Below are positions 34,306 through 45,066 of a stretch of DNA of 64,000 nt, in pieces. The position numbers and the translations under genes were made by a program. Each line of letters begins with the position of its first letter. Position 1 is the stretch's first letter. The DNA lies in NCBI GenBank assembly GCA_050084515.1, contig CM114272.1, positions 26,536,001 to 26,600,000 of the forward strand. The letters are read 5' to 3'. The notes beneath the pieces were generated by a model. It had not been told where the DNA came from. It did not search any database and saw only the letters and a list, made by a program, of their open reading frames with translations. Source of the DNA: Blasia pusilla (Eukaryota > Marchantiophyta > Marchantiopsida > Blasiales).

Positions 34306-35960
34306 TTGAGTCGTAACCCATGTCCGAGTCAGAGAGACGACACAGAAGCTCGATGGCACGGAGAGAGTGATGAGGAGATGGTGCCCGGTTGGCATGCATC
34401 TGCCTATCTTTGTTGGTTGACTATGGCAGGTCAGCCACAGGTGATGACTCCAGTGGTGGGATTGGATGATGAGTCTTTGGATCCGGAGGTTAGTGAGGAG
34501 GCGACAGCTGATCGTGGTATCCATGACGACGTGGAGGTTGTGGAGTTCTTGCGCACTGGCGTCATTGCGAGTACAGTGAGTGCTAGAGAGCGGGATCGGA
34601 TCCTACAGAGAGCCAAGAGGTTCAGATGGGAGGGGACTCACATTTTGCGGGTATGGGGAGATGGTAGGATACGAGTGGTACCTCATCCTTCCCAGCGAGC
34701 ACGTGTAGTGCGACATGCCCATGAGGAGTTGGGACATTTCGGAGTAAAGCGTTTACGACTTACTCTAGGTTCGAGATTGGTGGCGCGGTATGCATATCTT
34801 TGGGGTACAGCAGAGCCAGGCGGATGTATGGTATGTGACAGAGTGCAAGCATCTTTCAATGCTCCCACTACGCAGTTACATCCTTTGCCGATTATGGGTT
34901 TAGGTTATCGGTGGAGTTTAGACTTTGTGGGACCTTTGCCATTGACAGGGCGTCATCATAGGTACGTGTTGGTCATGGTGGAGTATTTCTCCAAGTGGAT
35001 AGAATTGGTGGCACTACCAGACAAGGCGAGCGAGGGAACAACTTATGCGTTTCTAAATCGTGTGCTTAGTCACTTTGGTGCACCGGCGGAGGTGTTGACT
35101 GACCAGGGTACTGAGTTCAAGGGAGAGTTTCAGGCCTTGTGTGATCAGGCGCTGATAGATCACCGCACCACATCCATAGATCATCCTGAGGCGGATGGGT
35201 TGGCGGAGAGAGTGGTACAGACGGTGAAGAGAGGATTACGCAAGTATGGCTTGCAACGGGGACAGTTGAGGGAGTGGGACTTACAGTTGCCATGGTTGGC
35301 TATGGATTATCGCTTTAGTTGGCAGGCATCCTTGGCGTCATTTTCACCATACTTTTCGCTCTTTGGGAGAGAGCCAAAGTTACCTGCAGCGATTCGACGT
35401 GACATGGCGGAGATGTTAGATCTTGATGATCTAGATGTGTGGGTACAAGCATGTTCTCAGAGGGCAGAAGTTTTTCGTAGAGTTATGCCTATGGCCTTTG
35501 AGAACTTAGCTATTGCCCTGCATAGAGATACATTGAGGTACGCGACCATTCGTGGAGGAGGTTATCGTCCAGGGATTAGGAGGTTTCATCCTGGAGATTA
35601 CGTGTATTTGCAGCAGGCGGCACCCACGACGCTAGATGTCGCTGCGCAGGCGCACAATCCCTACGTGTGCGCGAGGTATTACCGACCGGAGTCCTCATGT
35701 TGGAGGGACGGGATGGTATGGTTTGGAAGGATCATGTGCGCAATTGTGCGCCATGTCATCTTACGAACGTAGATGGGACGGTGGATCCGAGATTGGCAGT
35801 GGTACCTGCAGGCTTGAGGTGTATATTGTGCGGATCTGCGAGGGGTGCAGCCACCATGTTGGTGTGTGATGGTTATTCTCGAGGGTAGCATATGTCATGT
35901 CTGACCCCCTCTCTTGATGTGGTTCCCACGGGACGATGGATGTGTCCGAGATGTGTATAG
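34306..35960 (+). pseudogene. E3 integrase with PHD finger
   Basis: One long frame (34306-35772) holds the integrase. The HHCC zinc finger is partly altered: HAHEELGHFGVKR is followed by a scrambled segment, then MVCDRVQASF. The catalytic core has WSLDFVGPL, VLTDQGTEFKGEF and EADGLAERVV. After a frameshift near 35650 the tail reads VRNCAPCHLTNVDG, then a PHD finger: CILC, CDGY (fourth Cys changed to Tyr), SRG-stop-HM (Trp to TAG), C, CPRC. The PHD finger here is therefore damaged, unlike E2. The module ends at the TAG near 35958. Confidence 0.85.
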
Positions 35961-36038
35961 GGTAGTAGGTCATGTCAGAGAGATGTGATATTTTCTATCT
36001 GGAGTTGGGGGGATCCAACTGCCAGCTAGGGGGACGGT

Positions 36039-36174
36039 TGTGTGATCTCCATGTATATGTATGAGTTGATTTTTTTACATGTGTGGATCGACCCGTGTGT
36101 GGGGAAGATCAGTGGGGTGTGGTGTAGATGTGACCAACGATGTATGTTGTGTAGCGATATGTATGGGCACGACA
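36039..36174 (+). repeat. single B repeat forming the right end of E3
   Basis: Follows a polypurine-like tract (AGGGGGACGGT, 36028-36038), starts TGTGTGATCTCC and ends GGGCACGACA against the ACTC target duplication. The final part (GATGTATGTTGTGTAGCGATATGTATG) closely resembles the B repeats of E1 and E4. No A copy follows. Confidence 0.85.
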
Positions 36175-36178
36175 ACTC

Positions 36179-37426
36179 TCCCTCATATGAACTATAGCGC
36201 GACTTCGCTGCATTATTCAAACGACTTGCGTAGGCCACCACAAACTGCGTGTGCTCATCATCATGTTGGGTCAACACTGCTCCAAGTCCCAACCTACTCC
36301 AATCACTGTGTAACTCAAATGGGCGCCCTCTGATAGGTCTCCTCAAGATAGGCGCCGCCACCAACAAGGCCTTAAGCTCCACAAAAGCTCTCTCCTGATC
36401 ATCTCCCCAGTGCCACTCCTGATCTGATTTCAACAATTGGTTCAAAGGCTTTGCCATAGCACTAAATCCCTTCACATACCTCCGACAGTAGTTCGCCAAT
36501 CCCATGAATGCCCGAACTCTACTCACATCTACCGGACGAGGAATAAGTGCAATAGCCTCCACCTTTGCTTGCTGAACTCCCAAACCACCTGGATAGATCA
36601 CATGACCCAAGTACTCAACATCCTCATGGAAGGACTTACACTTTCCTGGATGCAAATGTAGACCATGAGCTTTCAACCGCTCAAACACAATCTGCAAATG
36701 TATCTGATGCTCCTCCACCGTGTTACTGAAAACCAAGATATCATCAATGTAACACCGAACAAAATCCAACCCTGCTAGGATCCTGTCCATCACTCTCTGA
36801 AACTTGGCAGGTGCATTCTTCAACCCAAAGGGTAAGAATTTCCACTGGTACAAACAATCCTTGCAATGAGAGTTGACACCCCAAAATGTTGTCTTGGCCT
36901 TGTCACTCTCTCGAATCGGCAACTGATGGTATCCTGCCCGAAGATCTAAAGTACTGAAAATCTTTGCCTGTCCCACCACATCAAAGATCTCCTCAGGTGT
37001 AGGCATGGCATACCTATCAGCCTTGGTCTGCCGATTGATAGGACGATAATCTCCACACATCTGCCTATCCGTGTAGTTTCCATGCACATCCTTTTTATTA
37101 GGCATGACAGTGGCTGATGCATACTCTCCATGCGACAACTTCACTAATCCAGCCTCCAAAAGGTCCAACGTCCTACTCTGAATCAGGATCCTCTCCATAT
37201 CACTATATCGGTAGGGACGACGGAAGATTGGCGTATCACTAGCCAAATCAATCCGTATACCGGGTCCTACCAAAGCACCCAACTCCTTCATGCTAAAGGC
37301 AAAACAACTCCTATAAGCACGTAGGAATTGTGTCAAGCGTCGTTTCTCACCTCCCGTAAGCTTGGGCCCAAGTAATGGCTCCCAAGTTTCCTCTAGTGGC
37401 ACAGTAGAGGGAGAGGACGATGCCAT
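36179..37426 (-). pseudogene. E2 reverse transcriptase and start of RNase H, interrupted by E3
   Basis: Uninterrupted frame of about 416 residues on the minus strand up to the E3 insertion. Motifs include PYRYSDMERILIQSR, DRQMCGDYRPINRQT, IFSTLDLRAGYHQLPI, FLPFGLKNAPAKFQRVM, RCYIDDILVFS (catalytic YIDD), EYLGHVIYPGGLGV and GLANYCRRYVKGF. RNase H starts at FELHSDWS and includes VAYASRL. The frame is cut at SYEGE where E3 lies; the rest of RNase H resumes at 26951. The reverse transcriptase has no stop and was probably functional before E3 landed. Confidence 0.92.
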
Positions 37427-37432
37427 TGGCTG

Positions 37433-38665
37433 CTACGCAACCCCCTCACAAGATAGTACCCCCTTAGCTACACCATCACCTGAGCAAATAACTCCTCCAC
37501 CAGCATGAGCAACCAACTCCACATGCCCAGCCATTACATCCCATTTACTCCAAGAATGCAAAATACTACTCTCCTCGCCCCCAACCGATGCCTCTACCGT
37601 CCCGGTAGCCATCGAACTCATCACAAGGGGTGGAAGACCCACAAACATAGTCCGAAGTCGACGCTGCTCGGCCATACCAAGACTCAAAATCCAAGTCAAA
37701 CAATTCAGGTCCATCGCCTGATCCAACACATGACGTCGTGAAGCCTCAGAAATGGAAGCAACCATTGTCACACCAGTAGCAAATCCCATCGCACGCTCTC
37801 TCTCATCAGCGTTAGGCTCCACCAACTGTCGCACATGAGAATCCCATACAACCCCGAGACTACCTTCCTTGTAAGCATCTGACGAGGGTAAACTCACAAA
37901 TGTGGATAGTGCCATCCTAGGCTGGCCCATACGGTTCACCATTGCCATGGGTGACCGATCAATAACCCTCACCACCTGAGAAAGTCGCCCAATATCCAAG
38001 ATACTATACACTGTAAGGCAAGGATCCCGCTGTACTGCATCATATGCTCGACGTAGAACCTCCCTAGGCAACAAGTTTGTCCACCACAAGCGTGGACGAT
38101 GTGCACGCGAGCCAACTCGCGTTGCATCCAACAACATCGTTGGTCCAATCCAAGACTGCACCTCATTAACACTCGCCATCATCTAGGTCCGAGTGTCACC
38201 CAACAATGGAACATTCTCCAGAATGTAAGCTGAAGCACGTGCGTGATGAACCTGAAGATGTAACACCCGTAACATCTCCCAAAATAATCGAGACCTAGGG
38301 TCATGTAATCCCTCATCACAACCAGCACGTGTATGACCCTGACATGGCCATCCAGCAATCACCAAATCCACAAGATCAACCCTCTCAAGGTCCTGCGCCC
38401 CCAACAATGCAATGTGTGACGGCAGAGCACGCTGGTACCCACGAATAGTTGATGGCGGCAACAACTCAAAATATCTCCGCATCAACTGACCAATATGTCG
38501 GGATGAGACTCTTTGGGCCGTCTCCTCTCGCTCCACATACACGTATCTCCGCACAGGAATACCGGTTTGCAACACTGCAGCCAAACCAGTGCTAATCCCA
38601 CCAAAGAGATCTAACACACAAATGCCCTCCGGCGGATACTGCCATACAATGGGTGTAGTATCCAA
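37433..38665 (-). pseudogene. E2 C5-cytosine DNA methyltransferase, one stop codon
   Basis: About 409 codons in one frame, broken only by a TAG at 38183-38185. First half (numbered from 38665): motif I CVLDLFGGISTGLAAVL (residues 16-32), a motif II-like YVYVERE (41-47), motif IV GWPCQGH (105-111, catalytic Cys 108), motif VI ILENVPLL (148-155). Second half (numbered from 38182): motif VIII VGSRAHRPRLWWTNL (23-37), a 70-100 residue target-recognition region, then DERERAMGFATGVT and SRRHVLDQAMDLNCLTWI (motifs IX-X). Every motif needed for SAM binding and C5 methylation is present. The LFxGIxTG form and the RAHRPRLWWTNL block resemble DNMT3 enzymes. It sits between protease and reverse transcriptase and was probably made as part of Gag-Pol. 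Possible role: methylating the element's own cDNA or its target; this is inference. Confidence 0.9.
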
Positions 38666-39187
38666 AGGGGATAACCTAATCAGATTGCAGAAATGCAGAG
38701 TCGGTGTGGGGCCTCCTCGTCCTCGTGAGGTATAACAGCCTCACACCAAGCCTCCTGCACTAGGCGATCAGCCTCCTGCCGTAGTTCATCGCCTGCACTC
38801 CAAAGTGGCACATCCAACGATGAGGATGCCACTGTTGCAAAAATAGGGACCTCCTCTACCTCCTCATGCACAGAGAATCCATAGCAGAAATATTACCCTC
38901 CAAAAAGTCTCTTGGCCAAGTGACTACTCCACTAAAACCAGACACAGATGCTAACACCATTGGAAGACCCTCCTAGTCGAGCCCCATAAATAAATCTCAT
39001 AGGAACCTGGCTCATACGTCCATCCCTAGAATGCCAACGAGGTCTATAAGACGTTGTCTCAGTCCAGTAATCCATGTGAAAATCCATCGGGTACAATACT
39101 GCTCCTCCAACTAGTACATCATCGACTTGGCTGATGTGACCACTGCAGGTACTCCCAACCGGGAGCTACCAGTCGCATGATCTGGTC

Positions 39188-39416
39188 TTAACCGTACAGA
39201 AAACTTCTCGCGTTCATGAATTGAGACCTATCATTGGCTCCTCCAAGTGATGTTTGAATCTGGAATGGGCAAGGCTCAAGCTCTGACCTCCGAATACCCA
39301 AACCAATACACGCCGCCTTTTCCAACATCAAAGGTTGGGCACCAAAGTCTAACAAGACTCTATCTGGTCTATACACCTATCTTGTAGGACTCACCAATCG
39401 GAATATCCCACTCCGA
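39188..39416 (-). pseudogene. E2 protease active-site region, altered
   Basis: Continues directly from gag. GIFRLVSPTR is followed, after a stop, by YRPDRVLLDFGAQPLML. The retropepsin DSG motif reads DFG here (E3 keeps DSG), which should abolish or strongly change catalysis. PCPFQIQTSLGG follows, colinear with E3. Between 38666 and 39187 only short frames remain, so the protease C-terminal part is degraded. Confidence 0.7.
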
Positions 39417-41455
39417 TTGTCCAACATACATACACCAAGTGTAAGCCTTTCACGATCAATGGCTGGCCGGGTTGATAATGCATCCATCTTTGCCGCTGCT
39501 GCCTGCCAACTAGCACTGGTACTCAATGCTACACCTGACATAAAAGGTCGCTCCACCGCAACACCCTCATCCACCTCAGCACATGTAGCAGTAACATCCC
39601 CACGTTCACACAACGTGAATGCTAGCTGAAATACATGAGCTAAGTCAACTCCTAAAGCCATCAGCTCCGTGGCCGAAAACAATGGGGATCCCAACACTAA
39701 AGTTGCCATCCGCAATACTGCATTGGATGCGTCATCTGTGTCTACTACACGCGATGTAGATGCCTCAGTCCCCACTGTCGGCTCAATAGGCTGCGTAGGA
39801 ACCATGGATGGAGTCCTAAACACCTTAGACAACAAGAATGACTGGGAAAGCCTAGCCTTCCTCCCAGCCTCACCCCTCTGTGGGTCCAACTCCACAGTAG
39901 CACCACGTGGCTTTGACGCTCGAGTGGCTCCTCTCGTAATTGCAGTTGATGCCTCAACATGTGCTGCACTCGCCATATAAGAGAGATCATCCCTTCCATA
40001 AGAGGTGGAAGCCCCTCCTCCCGAACGTGATCTATGCTGGATACCAGCTATAGTAGCCAACTTCTGCTCCAACTGCTCAATCCTCGCAGCCATAGCTGAC
40101 TCTGTCGTAGTGGTAGGGGTAGCCACCATAGGCTCTCCAACCATTGGTCCACCTCTACCACCCCTACCACCTCTACCACCTCGGCCTCTCGGAGCTACTA
40201 CACCACGGCCGCGGCCTGATCTCAAATCTGGATGAAGATCAAAGCAACGCTCTCGAGGATGACCTGGTCTCCTGTAATGATCATACTGAGTTGGGGCCGA
40301 CTGAGGCCTATCCTCCAAAGTCCGTCTCCCATCCTCTTGGGGACAAAACCTCCTAACATGATCACCTCCACATGTCCAACATGACTGTCCTTGCTGCGGG
40401 GCAGCAAATGAAGGCAATGGTCTGTGTGCAAGTGTCCCTCTAGGACCTGACTGAGGTCGTGTGTATCCCCTACGACTGCCACTAATACTACCATCACCAC
40501 TATTACGAGACTGTGAGGTGGACTGTTGAACACGAGAAGTAGTAGTTGTATCCCTACTGAATGCGGATGTCATCACTCTCTCCTTCACCATGTTAAGCTC
40601 AATCTTCTCAAATAGAGAAAACACATGGGTCAATGTGGGTGAATCATCACTCATAAGAGTAGCATCACGTACCCTGCGGCGTAATTCTCTGTCCAAGATC
40701 CCATACCAAAACTCGACTGCATCAGTCACACCCTAGGTAACTGAAATCAAGCATCGCATACGAGTGTATGCCTCACGAAGACTCTCACCAATCTTTGGCT
40801 CAAATTCCTGAAGACTCCTCAACTTCTCTGTCTTCACTCCTTGATAGTTCTTCTTCAACCTCTTGAAGAACTCTGCAACCGGACTGAACGATGGTGGGGC
40901 ACTAGTACCCCCACTCCGGCTCGTACTCATACCACTCAACGTCGGGGTGACTGGCATAGTAGGAGCACTACTACCAATACCACCATGGGTGATAGACACA
41001 TAGCCTGGAGACCAATATTGTCTCTACGCCTCAATCTCAGCAACATGGTCCTTCATAAACTCATGGTTATCATCCATGGGTGGTCCCTCCAAGTGGTGAA
41101 ACAACCCCTTCCAAGCCAAGAAGGGTGTAAAGAACGTGGCGTTCCGTAACATCTGCATATCACACCACGTATCAAACTCCTGCATGAAGTCCTCCAACTC
41201 AATTGTGCCCATTGCATCCGAGTATCGTCGTGGGCCCTTCATGGCCCTATATATCCCGTCCATGTCCCAAATCAATGGAGCTGCAACACTCGATAACAAT
41301 GTAGAAGACTCGGTGTTTGGAACACCCTCGTCCTCCTCTTCATTAACCGTCGGAAGTGGAAAAGGTAGTCGATACCTCAATCCACTCCGTGTGAAAACAC
41401 CATTGTCCGCACCACGGTCCCCAACCAGACCACTAGACAGCTCTGTGATGACCAA
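39377..41455 (-). pseudogene. E2 gag polyprotein region
   Basis: Three consecutive pieces interrupted by two TAG stops (about 41024 and 40733). The N-terminal piece has RRYSDAMGTIELEDFMQEF and FLAWKGLFHHLEGPPMDD. The middle piece has FSPVAEFFKRLKKNYQGV. The 450-residue last piece starts EFWYGILDRELRRRVRDA and contains a zinc knuckle CWTCGGDHVRRFC, a second degenerate knuckle YDHYRRPGHPRERC (Cys to Tyr), and an RGG-rich stretch (RGRGGRGGRGGRGG) typical of nucleic-acid binding. Gag forms the particle and packages the RNA. All pieces align with E3 and, for the first 260 residues, with E4. Confidence 0.85.
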
Positions 41456-42902
41456 CGCCGATGCCGCACCACCACTAAGTAACCAAGTAACGTCGATGTA
41501 ACTGTATTATTCTAGCTCTACTAACTATGGGTGTAGGCAACCTAACTTGTCATCACCACAAGAAGCCTCCCACGGTCTACTGGTCATCACTCCAGCCTCA
41601 CTACCGGTAGCACACAGGAGTAATACTACTCTAGAAATCAGCGTCAACCCTAACAATGGGTGCGCAAGCAAGAAGCAACGATGGAGGGGATCCAAACACA
41701 GAAAGTCAAATGACAACCCTCCAATTGCAAATGGAAATCAAGGTAACACAATCCACCAAACGTGACGCCCCCTGAATCCAAAAAACCCACCACACAATTC
41801 TAACGCAATAGCTACTCCGCCGGGGGTCGATGACGTGCTAGTTGGACTCGCAGCACCTGAAAATATCATCTGCATGGAGAGGCTACACCGTACTATGCGC
41901 TAGAGGTCCATTAACCAAAAACCTAAGATGCATAAATCGCCTAACACATCTCCGAACAACACCAAATGAGTTCTTAACTATACCAGTGTGTATACTGGTA
42001 TAGTTAAGAACTTAGCAGATAAGCGTCTTCCAGGCAGAATAGCCCAAAGATGGGTGACCAGTTATGCAACACTCAAATCACAATTCCTGCAAAAACTGCC
42101 TCACGCCCACTCGCCCCGAGCTATCACGAGTTGCCTCGAAGCCTCAAAACGCCGAGAAATGCTCGAGACATGCCCCTATCGCCATGCTTTGCTATGGAGA
42201 GAGGCCCAACAAGGGCGCCTCCAACGGGATAGGCGTCTCCAACAACAGACGAGTCACCAACCAACCAGCCCCTCTGATCTGCTATCCACCATAGCCTTGA
42301 GCTAGTCCGCGAAATTTTGATCAGCAATTACTCCACAAATCCTCGACCAAAATTGAATCTATTTCAGCCAGAATTCAATTGACCACCATAGCTATCTCTC
42401 CATGAAAAATCAGCTACAACTGAGCTCTGTACTCTGAGCTAAAAATCAGACAAACTTACTGTCCATACACCTCAAAAATCGCAAATCCGACAACGCTTCC
42501 GCCCAGATTGATGCACCGAGAAATCCGCGACGCTCTACACACTCAAGCAAAAAGCTTCACATGAGATCACAAAACAAGTAGCAAAAGGGACCTCTCACCC
42601 GATCTGGATGAACTTCAACAGAGCTTCCGCACTCCAAACTCTCCACATCAGAAAACCGTCGAACACGAACCAGAATCTTCAATCCTTGATAACTTCCAAC
42701 TCCCTTGACAAAATCCGACGATCTAAAGCGCGTTGGAAAGCTCTCAGCAAGGCGCTTCTTTCCCAATCAACCACGCACCTGATTCCCACCTCCAACATAG
42801 GCCACAAGCTACGAACATCCACAGCTGAGTACACAATCAGCCCTAACCAGATCCTACTCATCCACAATCGAAGCTACCATCGATCTATTATAGTTCTTTG
42901 AG
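41456..42902 (-). other. E2 leader, with an 18-bp perfect hairpin
   Basis: Untranslated leader between A1 and gag. It contains a perfect stem: GTTCTTAACTATACCAGT (41970-41987) pairs with ACTGGTATAGTTAAGAAC (41994-42011) around a 6-base loop. In retroelement leaders, strong hairpins can act in packaging or dimerisation; here that is only a possibility. No tRNA primer-binding site was clear downstream of A1. Confidence 0.55.
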
Positions 42903-43270
42903 TGAAATTTGTGAAAAACCTTCTGTCATAAAACACGTATAGAATCACATATAATCGAGCCAAACCCACTCCACGATGGGAGAATCCAAGTCGAAGCTTG
43001 CGGGAACCACCATAGCCAAAAGCTCTACTCACTACCAAGGCTAACTCCCTACGCAACAGGCTCAACTCAAAGAACTAACTACTCTTTGAGTGCACTCCAC
43101 ACTATATCCTCCAACCTGAGAGTGGGCCCTACTGGAAAAGTCACCCTCAATTGAATAATCCCCAACCCTATGTATGAAACCGCATCTCTATCTAGACACT
43201 ACGGCCCTACATACAGTATGGCCTCTACTAGCACACTATACTCTACAAAATAAACCGTATGGTCATGACA
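42903..43270 (-). repeat. A1 left-end repeat of E2
   Basis: Minus strand, begins TGTCATGACCATACGG at 43270 directly against the CTTT target duplication and matches A2 at 24403-24769 along its whole length. It is not preceded by a B repeat. This is the key sign that the ends are split repeats and not conventional LTRs. Confidence 0.88.
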
Positions 43271-43274
43271 CTTT

Positions 43275-44749
43275 CCTTGGGAGTGTGCATATTTTGCGAA
43301 GAGATCTACAATAACATTCCAAAATGGAAAATTTTACTCCTTGAGTGTATCTTGAGCATGCATTGGGATTGATGTTGAAGTAGTTCCCACACATGGATCG
43401 CTAAACTTGATAAAGAGATCATGCATGGTTGTGGCATATGCTCTCTCATTGTGAGTAGGTGAGAGAGAAAGGGATTCAAAATCCATTCTAGTTATTAGGG
43501 ATTTCCCATCAACCCCTTTTGGATGTAAATTTTCTTTTGAGATAATTCACCCAAAGACATATGCTTTGTAAGACATCGATTTGGGCGCATATTGGAAGCT
43601 AATTCAGGTGGAATCGAGCTCTTCCGAGATCCCTAATTGCAATTCAAGGTTTTCAATCTCCCTTCAATATGGATACCTCCTGCTGGGCCAAGAGATAATG
43701 TGCTCCAATCTACATTCATACCTCATTGCTCAAACAATAACATCTCAATGAAGACTTGTCGCATTTCCAATTTTCTTCCTTACTCTCTTCAAATATGCAA
43801 ACATCAAGATCTCTAATCCTCTCAAACTCTTTCATCCATGGATCACATGAATGTAAGGGGATTTTGAATTTTCCATTGTCCCATACTCTTTTTCCTATTT
43901 TTGAGTAGTGTTAGGGCTTTGATCACATTCCATGGAAAATTTTTCAAATATAAAGAAGATATGAGAGGGCTAGTAATAGGCATGATAGATGGTGGTACCT
44001 TGGGTATATCAAGTTGCAAGGTGTCATGTTTTGTTGTGTGGAAAGAACTAGCTACTACAAGTTCAAAACCCAAAATAAGCAATAACTTCCATGATTTCCT
44101 CCTGTCAAGAAGTTCTCACATGTTGCTCTTAAGAAGTCTTTACATCGTCTCTCGTCCGCACTCCATTGAAAATCCTAGCAATATCCATCAACTTTCTCAA
44201 AAATTTGAAGTATCAATCTTGATTTCCTCACTTATAATGTATCTCCATTACTATTTTTTTATGAAACCAACCAATAGTGTCCACTAACCAATAATGTCAC
44301 CAACCAATAAGCCCACTTGTGCTAAATCTAAGAGTTGTGATGTGTTAAACTCTTCCGTATACTTGCTAGCATGTTCCTCTTAAGATGACTCTTCCCTACG
44401 ATGATGGAGAAGACCGTAGCTACTTCCAAAATCTCACCATCTTTTCCTCAAGAGCCCCCCTTTTATTCTAACTAAAACGTTTTGTCTTCCACATGTACTT
44501 TTTGTTATCTTCCACACATATTTGAGTGAAGTTTAAACTAGTATGCGGCCTTGCTAGTACACTAAAAAACACTGATACGACATGGAGAGCTAAGAATGGA
44601 GAATGCGGCATGAGAAACATCAACACCGCATGGAGGAAAATTCTTGTATGCTGGCTTGTTACACTTGATGTCCCGCCCGTTTTCGATTTAATTTGCTATG
44701 TGTTGTAGGTCATACTATAATAGCTCGTCGAGAACACTCATCAAAAACA
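43275..44749. other. degraded spacer right of E2
   Basis: AT-rich sequence with no recognised gene. It was joined to 24291 before E2 inserted. Short frames such as 43901-44287 have no family motif. Confidence 0.4.
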
Positions 44750-45066
44750 TGGTTGCACAAAAATAGACAAGTCCTTGCTTAGGACGGACAAGTTTGGACA
44801 TATCCATAAACATGGATTCCAAAAGATGAGACCCACACTTTAGTCCATGTTGGAAGACAAAGCAAGGATGAGAGGAGCAATGAAGGAGAAGGAGTGGAGG
44901 TGGAGGAAAGAAGAAATAGGGGAGTATTGAACACGTAGGTAAGTAAAGGGAATGAGAAAGAAAGGAAAGGTTGAACCCATACGGACAAATCCTTCAATAT
45001 GACAGACATAAGTCCACGGACATGTACATATCCACGAACACGGACTTTGTCCACATGAAACCTTGA
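44750..45066. mobile_element. second MITE-like element, about 317 bp
   Basis: The left end GGTTGCACAAAAATAGACAA and the right end (minus strand CAAGGTTTCATGTGGACAAA) are imperfect inverted repeats matching the ends of 20745-20999. The inner part at 44976-45014 shares the core with both other copies. AAAAACAT lies near both ends and may be a target duplication. No coding capacity. Confidence 0.5.

Larger units (their letters stand above)
26952..36174 (+). mobile_element. E3: related element nested in E2, no terminal repeats
   Basis: E3 starts TGTCACATC at 26952 and ends GGGCACGACA at 36174. It is flanked by ACTC on both sides (26948-26951, 36175-36178), a 4-bp target-site duplication. Removing E3 and one ACTC restores the E2 RNase H frame across SYEGE-CLAVVW. 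The coding order is the same as E2: gag, protease, methyltransferase, reverse transcriptase, RNase H, integrase, PHD. It has an A-type left end (with TATA box) and a single B-type right end (36039-36174), but no A2 or B2. It therefore has target duplications but no direct terminal repeats. Several frameshifts make it non-functional. Confidence 0.9.
24296..43270 (-). mobile_element. E2: Ty3/gypsy-type element with DNA methyltransferase, split repeats and PHD finger
   Basis: On the minus strand the element starts TGTCATGACC at 43270 and ends ...GTACGACA at 24296. It is flanked on both sides by plus-strand CTTT (24292-24295 and 43271-43274), a 4-bp target-site duplication. Order: A1 (42903-43270), leader, gag, protease, cytosine methyltransferase, reverse transcriptase, RNase H, integrase, PHD finger, polypurine tract, B1, A2, B2. 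E3 (26952-36174) is inserted inside RNase H. Without E3 and the duplicated target, E2 is 9748 bp. It has only a few in-frame stops and frameshifts, so it is the best-preserved copy here, but it is not intact. Confidence 0.9.

Noticed and set aside
39417-40356. Plus-strand open frames across E2 gag
   Set aside because: They are antisense shadows of the gag frame, and their composition mirrors its RGG and zinc-knuckle codons.
37433-41455. Programmed readthrough of the repeated TAG stops
   Set aside because: Stops fall at different places in each copy and mostly match CAG-to-TAG or TGG-to-TAG decay, so they are mutations.
24296-43270. Classifying the elements as DIRS/Ngaro because of the split repeats
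   Set aside because: I see a DDE integrase with an HHCC finger and 4-bp target duplications, and no tyrosine recombinase motif.
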